From Bacteroidetes/Chlorobi group bacterium MS-B_bin-24 (lineage in GTDB: Bacteria; Bacteroidota; Ignavibacteria; Kapaibacteriales; UBA2268), in contig RCNO01000016.1 of NCBI GenBank assembly GCA_003731685.1, positions 1-51,221 of the forward strand: 51,221 bases of DNA, read 5' to 3'. A model generated the notes under the pieces. That model saw nothing but the letters and a program-made list of their open reading frames with translations, ran no database searches and was not told where the DNA came from. The translations under genes were made by a program, and so were the position numbers. Positions 26,273 through 34,080 of this stretch are shown piece after piece (the first letter of the stretch is position 1; every line of letters begins with the position of its first letter).

Positions 26273-27523
26273 ATGTTCTTTCGGAGGAAGGAAGTTCTCG
26301 TTTTATGTTTGTTAATTTTGCTCAATTTCCCCTTACTTGGCAAGAAATCAGGTAGCAATGAGGTCCTACTTGGAATTGATGTTTTAATTCAAAGCGATTT
26401 TAAGTTGCTTTGGGGCAAAAGAGTCGGCTTGTTAACAAATTCGGCGAGTCGGTCTCGGGGACAAAAACTTACTGTTGAACATTTCGTTAATAATCCCAAT
26501 TTCGAGTTGAAAGCGATTTTCACCCCAGAGCATGGTTTCTACACCACTGTTCCAGCGGGGAAATTTGTTCCCGACGATTCGATTTACGGGGTGCCTGTCT
26601 TTTCGCTGTATGGAAACAATCGGAAACCAACACCGTTCCAAATGTCGCTTGTGGATGTAATTGTAGTGGATTTGCAAGAAGTTGGGGTTCGCTCGTATAC
26701 TTTTATCAGCACTTTGTATTATGTTATGCTTGCTTCGGCGGAATCTGGGGTACAGGTTGTTGTGCTGGACCGACCGAATCCGTTGGGTGGGAACTTGGTC
26801 GATGGCAATGTTCTGGAAATCGAGAAGGCTTCGTTCGTGGGCATCATTCCAATTCCATACATTCATGGTTGTACTATTGGAGAGCTGGCGACGATGATTA
26901 ACGAAGAAGGTTGGCTTGGGAAAAATGGTACTCCCAAGAAGTGTAAATTGACAGTGGTAAAAATGGAGAACTGGCGTCGCGATATGAAATGGGAAAATAC
27001 AGGATTGGAATGGATACCCACTTCGCCAAATGTTACATCACCTAATGCGGTTAGGGGGCTTGCAATGTTTGGGGCTTTGGGCGAATTAAAAATTTTCAAT
27101 CTTGGCGTTGGGACAAATTTACCTTTTCAGTTTTTTTCAATTCCGCGTGCGAATTTCAACCGTGTGCAATCTTTGATTTCAAAGTTGAATTTCGACGGTG
27201 TGGTTTTTAAAGTCATAAATTCCAAAAAGAGTATCCATAGTTCTAAACATTTAGGAATGGGATTTCAAGTATCTTTCGACTCAAACAAAGATGCAAGATT
27301 ATTTACGTATGGAATGACCCTTTTGTTTGAAGTCAGGAAAAAATTTCCCGATTTATTCGAAAACCTCAAGTTGCAATCAGTTGAAATGTTTAAAAAAGTC
27401 ACTGGAACTGATAAATTGTTCGATTACTTAATCGATGGAAACGAAACAAAGTTTAAGGATTATCTTTCAAATGGCTTGAATGAATTTGTTAAAATTCGTT
27501 CTAAATATTTGTTGTATCGTTAG
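26273..27523 (+). CDS. namZ: Exo-beta-N-acetylmuramidase NamZ-type protein (DUF1343)
   Basis: A 416-residue protein; the ATG at 26273 is preferred over an in-frame TTG two codons earlier. The N-terminus is a signal peptide (VLVLCLLILLNFPLLG). The core reads VLLGIDVLIQSDFKLLWGKRVGLLTNSAS, FTPEHGFYT, SLYGNNRKPTPFQMSLVDVIVVDLQEVGVRSYTFISTLYYVM, VLDRPNPLGGNLVDG and HGCTIGELATMINEEGWLG. These are the hallmark segments of DUF1343, the family of Bacillus YbbC and Tannerella NamZ, which release terminal MurNAc from peptidoglycan fragments. A role in muropeptide recycling is inferred from the family. The heparinase-family gene follows after 9 nt. Confidence 0.88.
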   Translation: MFFRRKEVLVLCLLILLNFPLLGKKSGSNEVLLGIDVLIQSDFKLLWGKRVGLLTNSASRSRGQKLTVEHFVNNPNFELKAIFTPEHGFYTTVPAGKFVPDDSIYGVPVFSLYGNNRKPTPFQMSLVDVIVVDLQEVGVRSYTFISTLYYVMLASAESGVQVVVLDRPNPLGGNLVDGNVLEIEKASFVGIIPIPYIHGCTIGELATMINEEGWLGKNGTPKKCKLTVVKMENWRRDMKWENTGLEWIPTSPNVTSPNAVRGLAMFGALGELKIFNLGVGTNLPFQFFSIPRANFNRVQSLISKLNFDGVVFKVINSKKSIHSSKHLGMGFQVSFDSNKDARLFTYGMTLLFEVRKKFPDLFENLKLQSVEMFKKVTGTDKLFDYLIDGNETKFKDYLSNGLNEFVKIRSKYLLYR

Positions 27524-27526
27524 GAG
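27522..27526 (+). promoter_or_regulatory. Shine-Dalgarno site (AGGAG) fixing a TTG start
   Basis: AGGAG, overlapping the end of the namZ stop region, lies 6 nt before the TTG at 27533. No in-frame ATG occurs near the beginning of the next protein, so this site decides a TTG start. Confidence 0.65.
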
Positions 27527-27532
27527 TTCGCT

Positions 27533-29680
27533 TTGTCTGAATTTTGGAAATTGACAAGAATTCCTTTCTCCGTCGCTTTTAGGAAGGTTTTAGCCAGAAT
27601 CTTCAAAAAATCTAATATTAATAAAGCAAAAAAAAATTTGTTGGAGATTATTTCCCAAGAAGTTCCCGATTGGTTTTCGGATTTAGAAACAGGTTATTTC
27701 ACTGTTCCAGATAAAGTCGTCTTGGAGCATCATAGTGAGAAGTTGAAGCAAGTTGGCGAACATATATTAAACCACCGCTTCAATTTGCTTGGCACTGGGT
27801 GGATTAGCAGAAATACAAAACTTTCTTTGAATGAGATTTTGGACAAACTTCCTGACTTTTGGAAAGCGAAAGCACGATTCCTACTTACTTACCTGAACGA
27901 AAAGAATTACAATTTGATTGATTTTTGGTCGAACCCTGTCAATAATTTTGTTTGGGAGCCAGCTTTCTACAAAGAAATAAAAATTGAGTTAGGAAACGAC
28001 ATTAAACACCCGTGGGAACTGGGAAAAATGCAGCATCTTCCTGTCTTGGCTTATAACTATAAGCTTTTTCGCGATTCGAATCCAGAATTTGCAAGGCTCT
28101 GCATCGAGGAATTTCAAAACCAAATACTAAATTTTATTGCTGTCAATCCTGTTGGATACACAGTGCAATGGCGTTCCCCTATGGATGTTGGAATAAGAAT
28201 GGCGAACTGGCTTGTTTCTTTCGATATGTTCAAAAGTTGTGGATGTCTTTTCGATGAACTTTTCCTAAAAGAGTTCATCGAAAGTATTTATAAACATTTA
28301 TTGTTTATTCTTCAAAATCTTGAATGGTCCGATGGCCTGCGTGGAAACCACTATTTTGCCAATATTGTTTCTTTGATTTTTGCTGGTGCATATTTGCCCA
28401 ATTGCAACTTTACAAGCCAGATACTTGCTTTTGGTTTGCAGGAGTTGTTGAATGAAACCGAATATCAATTCTTTTCCGATGGAGGCAACTTTGAATGCTC
28501 AACTTACTATCATATTCAAACAGCCGAAATGTTGCTTTTTGCTTTATATATTCTGAACTCTTTGACAAAGGAAAAAGTATTTTCCCTTTCCCAATATACA
28601 TCTTATGATTGGAAGTGTTGCAAAAGACTAAAAAAATACTCTAAGCAAAAATTTTCGGTTGGTCTGGATATGAAAATTGATTTACCTGAGGATTTCAAAA
28701 GGAAGCTATGTAAGATTGTTGAATTTGCTTTTGCAATACGAAAGCCAAATGGCGAAATAGAACAAATTGGCGACACCGATAGCGGATATTTTATACGTCT
28801 AAACTATTTTTTCAACGATTTTCTTGTATTCGAGGAAAACTATGAAAATGTTTTAAATCGTGATATTTTGGATAGATTAGTTGAATGTTTATCTTGTGAT
28901 GTAAAGAATGCAAAAGCCAGCAAAACTTTCTTCTCGAAATCTGTTTCGGCTAATTTGGCTTTGCCTAAACCAAAAATAGTTGTGCTTCCAACACTTTTCG
29001 CATTTCCAAACTTTGGTATTTACATTGTTAAATCAGTTTATTACTATTTGACGTTTCGCTGTGGGGATATTGGCCAAAACGGAAAGGGAGGACATTCGCA
29101 CAACGACCAGTTGTCCATCACTCTTTTCGCTTTTGGAAAGGATTTTATTGTTGACCCAGGAACCTATTGTTATACTTGCTCTGCTGAGGAAAGGAACCTA
29201 TTCCGTTCAACGAAAATGCACAATACAATTGTTTGGCAAGGCAAAGAGCAGAACCTTTTGCGCGCACAAAATCCTGATGATTTATTCTGGATATACAAGC
29301 ATCGGACCCGTTCACGTTTGATTTACACAAGTCAAAACAAAATTGTCGGCGAACACTATGCTTACCCAAGAGTTTGCAGGCGAGAAGTTGGATTTGAGTT
29401 GAGTCGCATAGAGATTTTAGATACTTTAAATCTTAAAGGCGAAAAATTAATTTTCTTGCATCTACATCCAAATGTTGAAGTTTCGATAAATGGGAACATA
29501 GTGTATTTTAAAAATGGAAATGTTGAAATTGTGGCTTCATTTCCCGACACAAGCATCGAAATTGAAGATTGTTTTTATTCTCCTCAATATGGTTTAAAGA
29601 TACCTTCAAAGAAATTAGTCTATCGGACAATGGCGAAAGAAATTAAGTGGACTTTTTCGCTCGAACCTTCTAGTATTTAA
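27533..29680 (+). CDS. Heparinase II/III family protein
   Basis: A 715-residue protein starting at TTG with a good Shine-Dalgarno (see 27522). The N-terminal two thirds are an alpha-toroid-type helical domain: RFNLLGTGWIS, FVWEPAFYKEIKIELGNDIKHPWELGKMQHLPVLAYNY, YTVQWRSPMDVGIRMANWL and LEWSDGLRGNHYFANIVSLIFAGAYLP. The C-terminal beta-sandwich has FRCGDIGQNGKGGHSHNDQLSITLFAFGKDFIVDPGTYCY, the family's catalytic His-rich block. No signal peptide is seen. In capsule or exopolysaccharide loci this family acts on uronic-acid-containing glycans by elimination; here the neighbour is NamZ, so the natural substrate is open. Confidence 0.85.
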   Translation: MSEFWKLTRIPFSVAFRKVLARIFKKSNINKAKKNLLEIISQEVPDWFSDLETGYFTVPDKVVLEHHSEKLKQVGEHILNHRFNLLGTGWISRNTKLSLNEILDKLPDFWKAKARFLLTYLNEKNYNLIDFWSNPVNNFVWEPAFYKEIKIELGNDIKHPWELGKMQHLPVLAYNYKLFRDSNPEFARLCIEEFQNQILNFIAVNPVGYTVQWRSPMDVGIRMANWLVSFDMFKSCGCLFDELFLKEFIESIYKHLLFILQNLEWSDGLRGNHYFANIVSLIFAGAYLPNCNFTSQILAFGLQELLNETEYQFFSDGGNFECSTYYHIQTAEMLLFALYILNSLTKEKVFSLSQYTSYDWKCCKRLKKYSKQKFSVGLDMKIDLPEDFKRKLCKIVEFAFAIRKPNGEIEQIGDTDSGYFIRLNYFFNDFLVFEENYENVLNRDILDRLVECLSCDVKNAKASKTFFSKSVSANLALPKPKIVVLPTLFAFPNFGIYIVKSVYYYLTFRCGDIGQNGKGGHSHNDQLSITLFAFGKDFIVDPGTYCYTCSAEERNLFRSTKMHNTIVWQGKEQNLLRAQNPDDLFWIYKHRTRSRLIYTSQNKIVGEHYAYPRVCRREVGFELSRIEILDTLNLKGEKLIFLHLHPNVEVSINGNIVYFKNGNVEIVASFPDTSIEIEDCFYSPQYGLKIPSKKLVYRTMAKEIKWTFSLEPSSI

Positions 29681-29681
29681 G

Positions 29682-29716
29682 TAAAAAACAAAAAACCCAC
29701 CCGCAATGGGGTGGGC
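29682..29716 (-). terminator. Intrinsic terminator of the glutamate dehydrogenase gene
   Basis: CCCACCC (29696-29702) pairs perfectly with GGGTGGG (29709-29715) around a 6-nt loop. The A-rich stretch at 29682-29695 becomes a U-tract when read on the minus strand, so the hairpin terminates gdhA. On the plus strand no U-run follows, so it should not efficiently stop readthrough from the heparinase gene. Confidence 0.85.
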
Positions 29717-29740
29717 CTAAATACTTAGAAAAGTTAATTA

Positions 29741-31027
29741 TTAAACCCAACCGCGAAGCCTAACAGCATCGGCAACTCTGGTAATAGCAATCATATAAGC
29801 GGCATCGCGCATATATTCATTTTTCTTAATTGCAAGGTCCAAGACGGAATGATAGGCGCTTGTCATCTTTTGGTCAAGTTTCTGCAGAACTTCTTCCTTT
29901 GTCCAATAATAGTTCATATTGGATTGAACTTGTTCGAAGTAGGAGCAGGTAACACCGCCGGCGTTGCAGAGGAAGTCTGGAATAACGTGAATCTTTTTGG
30001 CTTTCAGAACTTCGTCGGCTTCGGGAGTTGTTGGTCCATTTGCACCTTCGGCAATTATTTTGACCGATGGCTTGATTAACTGCACTGTGTCTTTGTTGAT
30101 TTGGTTTTCCAAAGCAGCAGGAACGAGGATGTCGACTTCTTGCTCAATCCAGGCAGTTCCATCAAGAATTTCATAGCCAAGGTCTTTTGCCTTTTCTTTG
30201 TCGATTTCACCAAACTTGTTGGTAATCCCAATCAGTTCTTGGAAACTAATTCCAGTTTTTTTACGGAAAGTGATTGCTCTTTTTTCTTTCGGGTCCCAAG
30301 TGGAAACCGCAATAGCTGTTCCGCCCATTTGGGTGTAAAGGTCGAGAGCATATTGGCTAACATTTCCGAAGCCTTGGAAAGAAGCCGTAGTATTTTTGAT
30401 ATCAATTCCAAGGTGCTTCAATGCTTCGCGCACTGTGTACATTACGCCATAACCTGTGGCTTCGGTTCGACCCAAAGAACCACCTAAACCAAGTGGTTTA
30501 CCGGTTATAAATCCGGGAGCCTTAATTCCCGTGATTTTTTCGTACTCGTCGAGCATCCAAATCATATGTTGGCTGTTGGTCATAACATCCGGGGCTGGAA
30601 CATCTTGTAATGGTCCTACATTACGAACAATCTGGCGGACCCAACCACGGCAGATTTGCTCTTGCTCGTGAAGAGTTAATTCGTGTGGGTCGCAAACGAC
30701 GCCACCTTTTCCGCCACCCAACGGGATATCGACAACTGCGGTTTTCCAAGTCATCCACATTGCGAGTGCTCGCACAGTATCGATTGTTTCGTTGGGATGG
30801 AAACGAATACCACCTTTTGCCGGACCACGAGCATCGTTGTGTTGAACGCGAAAGCCACGGAATACACGATAAGTACCGTTATCCATACGGATTGGGATGT
30901 TGAATTGATATTCACGCTCGGGAAATCGAAGTAAATCGCAAGTTGCTTGGTCTAAATTAAGCTTCTTTGCAACAGCATCAAATTGCTGTTGTGCCATTTT
31001 GAATGGATTAAAACCTTCTGTTGACAT
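29741..31027 (-). CDS. gdhA: Glutamate dehydrogenase (Glu/Leu/Phe/Val dehydrogenase family)
   Basis: A 428-residue NAD(P)-dependent dehydrogenase interconverting glutamate with 2-oxoglutarate and ammonia. Blocks in order are GFRVQHNDARGPAKGGIRFHPNET, MTWKTAVVDIPLGGGKGGVVCDP (substrate lysines), VPAPDVMTNSQHMIWMLDEY, the Rossmann motif FQGFGNVSQYALDLY and LVPAALENQINKDT...EGANGPTT. Length and motifs match the roughly 420-residue hexameric class. AAGGA lies about 7 nt before the ATG. The leader holds a short palindrome (31059-31076), and a strong terminator follows. It is monocistronic, flanked by convergent and divergent genes. Coenzyme preference cannot be read with confidence. Confidence 0.95.
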   Translation of the reverse strand: MSTEGFNPFKMAQQQFDAVAKKLNLDQATCDLLRFPEREYQFNIPIRMDNGTYRVFRGFRVQHNDARGPAKGGIRFHPNETIDTVRALAMWMTWKTAVVDIPLGGGKGGVVCDPHELTLHEQEQICRGWVRQIVRNVGPLQDVPAPDVMTNSQHMIWMLDEYEKITGIKAPGFITGKPLGLGGSLGRTEATGYGVMYTVREALKHLGIDIKNTTASFQGFGNVSQYALDLYTQMGGTAIAVSTWDPKEKRAITFRKKTGISFQELIGITNKFGEIDKEKAKDLGYEILDGTAWIEQEVDILVPAALENQINKDTVQLIKPSVKIIAEGANGPTTPEADEVLKAKKIHVIPDFLCNAGGVTCSYFEQVQSNMNYYWTKEEVLQKLDQKMTSAYHSVLDLAIKKNEYMRDAAYMIAITRVADAVRLRGWV

Positions 31028-31058
31028 TGTTTTTTCCTTTTTTGTTAATAATAACTAA

Positions 31059-31076
31059 ACTTCGTAAAAACGAAGT
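31059..31076. promoter_or_regulatory. Palindrome in the gdhA leader
   Basis: ACTTCGT (31059-31065) and ACGAAGT (31070-31076) form a perfect 7-bp inverted repeat around AAAA, 32-49 nt upstream of the gdhA ATG. It could be an operator or a small leader hairpin. The remaining spacer to 31333 is AT-rich; I see no RNA gene and only weak -7-like sequences such as TAGTTTTA at 31265, before ilvE. Confidence 0.3.
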
Positions 31077-31333
31077 CTTAAAAAAGCAAATTACTAAAAA
31101 AAATTCAGGCAAAAGGTATTGTTTGAATATATTTAAAAGTTTTGTGATAAATTTGTTAAAATGGTGTTGGTGTTTAAAATTGAAAAGGGCAGAAAACCTG
31201 TTTATCTATAATGATTATCAAAACTTGTCGAAATTATAGTTTTCCACATTTTCATTACATTAAGTAGTTTTACTTCGTGGATTGTAAAAATTTTCGTAAA
31301 ATTACATTTCAAAATTTTTCAAATGGTGAAGAA

Positions 31334-32404
31334 ATGGGAATACAAATTGAAAAAGCAACCCAAACCCGTTTTGATTCAATTGATTGGAAAAATTTAGGCT
31401 TTGGCCGCTATTTTTCCGACCATATGTTTATAAGCTTTTATCGCGACGGAAAGTGGGATGATGGTAAAATCGTTCCTTATGGTCCTATTTGTTTCGAACC
31501 ATCGATGATGACTTTACACTATGGTCAAACAATTTTTGAGGGATTAAAAGCCTATTATGATGTTAATGGTGGGGTCAACCTTTTCCGACCCGAGATGAAT
31601 GCAAAACGAATGCAATCTTCTGCCGAGCGTCTTTGCATACCTCCTTTCGATGTGGAAAAATTTATCGAGGCAATTATCGAACTTATTAAGCTTGACCACA
31701 AGTTTGTGCCCAAAGTCAAAGGGGAATCGCTTTATATTCGTCCCGTTTGCTTTGGTAGCAGTTGTTTCCTTGGGGTTCACCCTTCGCAGGAGTATACTTT
31801 TATAATTATAACTTCGCCAGTTGCTTCTTATTATCCCGAAGGATTAAATCCGGTAAAAATACTTATTGAAGACCAATTCGTTCGGGTAGTTCGAGGCGGC
31901 TTGGGAATGGCGAAAACTGCTGCCAACTATGCTGCCTCGCTTTATGCAGGACAGCGTGCCAAAGAAAAAGGCTTCTCGCAAGTCCTTTGGCTCGATGGGA
32001 TTCATCACGAATTCGTCGATGAAGTTGGTGCGATGAACATAATGTTCGTAATTGATGATATTTTAATCACTCCACCTTTAACACAGGGCACAATTCTCCC
32101 CGGGGTGACCCGGGATTCTGTTTTACATCTTGCCCGACAAATGGGAATCAAAGTTCAGGAGCGTTCGATTAAGATTCAAGAAGTTCTGGAAGCATACGAA
32201 CGAGGCACTTTGCAGGAGGTCTTTGGTACTGGCACCGCTGCAACAATTTCACCTGTGGGTAAGCTTTATTATCGCGATAAGGAACTAATTATCAACAATA
32301 ATCAAATTGGACCGATTGCTCAAAAGATGTACGACACACTGACGGGGTTGCAGCACGGAATAATCAAAGACACTTATAACTGGATAATTCACATTGATGT
32401 TTGA
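31334..32404 (+). CDS. ilvE: Branched-chain amino acid aminotransferase
   Basis: A 356-residue fold-type IV PLP enzyme for the last step of Leu/Ile/Val synthesis or the first step of their breakdown. The start at ATG 31334 gives the usual MGIQIEKATQ; an in-frame GTG at 31277 adds 19 residues unlike the family. Motifs are GPICFEPSMMTLHYGQTIFEGLKAY, YIRPVCFGSS, VRGGLGMAKTAANYAASL (the lysine here is the probable Schiff-base residue), FVDEVGAMNIMFV, PLTQGTILPGVTRDSVL and EVFGTGTAATISPVGKL. Length fits the eukaryote/Bacteroidetes-type IlvE of about 355 residues. It is divergent from gdhA. Confidence 0.93.
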   Translation: MGIQIEKATQTRFDSIDWKNLGFGRYFSDHMFISFYRDGKWDDGKIVPYGPICFEPSMMTLHYGQTIFEGLKAYYDVNGGVNLFRPEMNAKRMQSSAERLCIPPFDVEKFIEAIIELIKLDHKFVPKVKGESLYIRPVCFGSSCFLGVHPSQEYTFIIITSPVASYYPEGLNPVKILIEDQFVRVVRGGLGMAKTAANYAASLYAGQRAKEKGFSQVLWLDGIHHEFVDEVGAMNIMFVIDDILITPPLTQGTILPGVTRDSVLHLARQMGIKVQERSIKIQEVLEAYERGTLQEVFGTGTAATISPVGKLYYRDKELIINNNQIGPIAQKMYDTLTGLQHGIIKDTYNWIIHIDV

Positions 32405-32465
32405 TTAAACAATTTTTATATCGAAAAAACGATTTTATATTTTTAGTAACAATAATTGTTTGATT

Positions 32466-33164
32466 ATGAAAAGGGGATTAAATTCTTTCGAGAACCCATC
32501 ATTGGCGCTTGCATTGCAATCTTTCGTGCAAAAGACTTATGCCTGGATGGTTGGCGGATTGTTGATTTCGGGTTTGACCGCTGTTTTTGTGGCTTCCAGT
32601 TCTATGATTGAGTATATCGCATACAATCCGGGCTTGCTTATCTTTTTGTTTCTTGTTGAACTTGGCTTGGTTTTCTTTCTCTCCGCCCGAATTATGTCTC
32701 TTAAAGCTTCGACAGCTGGATTACTTTTCGTGATATATTCGTTCCTGAATGGGCTTACGTTATCATTGATTTTCCTTGTGTATACTGCGACCTCTATTCA
32801 GAATGTCTTTTTCACTACTGCGGCGCTCTTTGCTGCTATGAGTTTTTATGGCTACACCACGAAGCGCGACCTTACCAGCTTTGGCAGCTTTTTGTTTATG
32901 GGGCTGATTGGAATCATTCTTGCCACAATAATTAATATATTTTTAGCCAGCTCCGCATTGGATTTTGCAATTTCAATTATTGGTGTTTTCATCTTTGTTG
33001 GTTTAACTGCTTACGATACGCAGAAACTTAAAGAGATGTTCTATGAATTAAGCGACGACGGAACTGCGCTTGGCAAATTTGCTATTCTTGGTGCCTTAAC
33101 TTTGTATCTTGATTTTATCAATTTGTTCTTATTCCTGCTTCGTCTTTTTGGTCGGCGAGATTAG
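32466..33164 (+). CDS. Bax inhibitor-1/YccA family membrane protein
   Basis: A 232-residue membrane protein; ATG 32466 is preferred over a TTG two codons upstream. Seven hydrophobic segments can be counted between residues 25 and 228. The family blocks are FVQKTYAWMVGGLLISGLTAVFV, AGLLFVIYSFLNGLTLSLIFLVYT, AALFAAMSFYGYTTKRDLTSFGSFLFMGLIGIILA and IGVFIFVGLTAYDTQKLKEM, which holds the conserved Asp near the C-terminus. BI-1 relatives are channel-like proteins (pH-sensitive calcium leak in B. subtilis YetJ); the role here is unknown. The TPR gene follows after 1 nt. Confidence 0.92.
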   Translation: MKRGLNSFENPSLALALQSFVQKTYAWMVGGLLISGLTAVFVASSSMIEYIAYNPGLLIFLFLVELGLVFFLSARIMSLKASTAGLLFVIYSFLNGLTLSLIFLVYTATSIQNVFFTTAALFAAMSFYGYTTKRDLTSFGSFLFMGLIGIILATIINIFLASSALDFAISIIGVFIFVGLTAYDTQKLKEMFYELSDDGTALGKFAILGALTLYLDFINLFLFLLRLFGRRD

Positions 33165-33165
33165 T

Positions 33166-33576
33166 ATGGGCGTAGCTTTAGACCCTATCGCTTTTGTCGA
33201 AAATGTAAGCAATGAATTTAATTCTGGAAACTACGAAAGAGTAATTGAGTTGTGCAAAGAGGGAATTCACGATTTTGGTGAATTCCCTCTGCTTTATTTT
33301 TTTCTTTCTAAATCCTATCTTAAACTCCAAAAACATAATGATGCAAGAGAAGTCATTGAAATTGCCTTTCGTAAATTTCCATTTAATCGCTCCATTGCCG
33401 CTTTGAAAGATGAAATTGAATCGGCAGAAGTTGTAAATACATCCTCTTCCCTTTCGACACAAACCGATGTTCAAAAGAATAGTGTCGAGTTTGAACATAT
33501 TTTAAAAAACACTTTCATTTTTCATTTCCATTCCAACTTGGATAAGTTATTCAACAATCCAGAGAGGCTCTTCTAA
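33166..33576 (+). CDS. Small TPR-like protein, function unknown
   Basis: A 136-residue protein starting at the ATG 1 nt after the BI-1 gene. Residues about 8-75 form two tetratricopeptide-like hairpins: PIAFVENVSNEFNSGNYERVIELCKEGI and PLLYFFLSKSYLKLQKHNDAREVIEIAFRKFP. The rest is Ser/Thr-rich and then hydrophobic-aromatic (ILKNTFIFHFHSNLDKLF). No catalytic motif is visible. A perfect 13-bp hairpin followed by T-rich sequence lies within codons about 31-47 (see 33258), which could limit full-length expression. Confidence 0.6.
   Translation: MGVALDPIAFVENVSNEFNSGNYERVIELCKEGIHDFGEFPLLYFFLSKSYLKLQKHNDAREVIEIAFRKFPFNRSIAALKDEIESAEVVNTSSSLSTQTDVQKNSVEFEHILKNTFIFHFHSNLDKLFNNPERLF
33258..33310 (+). 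terminator. Terminator-like hairpin inside the TPR gene
   Basis: AGAGGGAATTCAC (33258-33270) pairs perfectly with GTGAATTCCCTCT (33278-33290) around a 7-nt loop. It is followed by a T-rich stretch with a run of seven T. This is the architecture of an intrinsic terminator, but it lies in frame inside an apparently intact gene. It may attenuate transcription between the BI-1 protein and the rest of the TPR gene, or be an incidental palindrome. Confidence 0.4.
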
Positions 33577-33702
33577 AAATTTACTTTCGATTTATTAATT
33601 AGGTAATTATTCAAAATAATCCACCAAAGCATTTTCAGGGTTGATACATAGGTCTACCTCTACGATGGGGATGATGAAGGAATACTTGTAAATTGTGTTT
33701 TG

Positions 33703-33734
33703 TTGTACGGGCTAATAATTATTCGCCCCTACAA
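33703..33734. repeat. Imperfect palindrome, REP-like (GGGGCGAAT family)
   Basis: Two 16-nt arms beginning TTGTACGGGC and ending CGCCCCTACAA match at 14 of 16 positions, with the centre at AATAATTATT. The ends are the same TGTAGGGGCG as in the perfect palindrome at 33919, so the two are members of one repeat family. Confidence 0.7.
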
Positions 33735-33787
33735 GACATTATAATCGCAAAACCGACTTTGTTACCCAAATGGAATTCATCACGGTT

Positions 33788-33820
33788 AGACATCGGATGT
33801 CTGCCAGACATCCGATGTCT
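33788..33820. repeat. Perfect 16-bp inverted repeat
   Basis: AGACATCGGATGTCTG (33788-33803) and CAGACATCCGATGTCT (33805-33820) are exact reverse complements with a 1-nt spacer. Each arm is itself almost palindromic (AGACATC/GATGTCT), so alternative nested hairpins or a cruciform are possible. Confidence 0.8.
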
Positions 33821-33918
33821 GAAAATCTCTTGTTCGGACGAATGCGACTGAAATAATTAGCAATTGCCTTGCAAAAATACATCGGATGTTTTCGCAACAT
33901 CCTATGTCTGAAAATACT

Positions 33919-33948
33919 TGTAGGGGCGACCGGCCGGTCGCCCCTACA
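33919..33948. repeat. Perfect 30-nt palindrome (TGTAGGGGCGACCGG and its complement)
   Basis: The left arm TGTAGGGGCGACCGG is followed immediately by its exact reverse complement, centred on CGGCCG. It is much more GC-rich than its surroundings, which marks it as an insertion. Palindromes with GTAGGGGCG ends are known as dispersed REP/MITE-type elements in many environmental bacteria. Confidence 0.85.
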
Positions 33949-34080
33949 GAACAATCTGGTAATGATAAATAAAAAATTTACACTTGCTTGGGTGGAATAA
34001 ATTGAGTAATTACCATTAATTATTCCAAACAAGTTGGCTTTTGAAAGCTATACAAGTGTTAATTTTGCTTTTTTTGTAAA

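Larger units (their letters stand above)
33640..34033. repeat. Non-coding nest of palindromic REP/MITE-like repeats
   Basis: The 503-nt gap between the TPR gene and the CgeB-like gene is built from palindromes. A GTAGGGGCAGACCTATGT-like unit appears decayed and reversed near 33647-33664. Separate entries give an imperfect palindrome (33703), a perfect inverted repeat (33788) and a perfect 30-nt palindrome (33919). A direct repeat, ACATCC(G/T)ATGTCTGAAAAT followed by CTTGT, occurs at 33808-33833 and 33897-33921. A further imperfect stem (CTTG..GGAATAA at 33987-34000 with TTATTCC..CAAG at 34020-34033) ends 47 nt before the next gene. I see no intact ORF worth calling here and no RNA gene. Confidence 0.75.

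Noticed and set aside
31021-31239. A 72-residue plus-strand open frame between gdhA and ilvE
   Set aside because: Lys/Asn-rich low-complexity translation of AT-rich promoter DNA, lacking a family resemblance.
32407-32461. AAACAATT/AATTGTTT inverted arms between ilvE and the BI-1 gene
   Set aside because: Eight-base AT-rich arms separated by about 40 nt are expected by chance in DNA of this composition.
33788-33948. Possible CRISPR-like array
   Set aside because: Units are palindromic and unequal, spacers are irregular and no cas gene is in the window.
33739-34032. A 97-residue minus-strand open frame across the repeat nest
   Set aside because: It is made of palindromic repeat sequence with no family resemblance and no ribosome-binding site.
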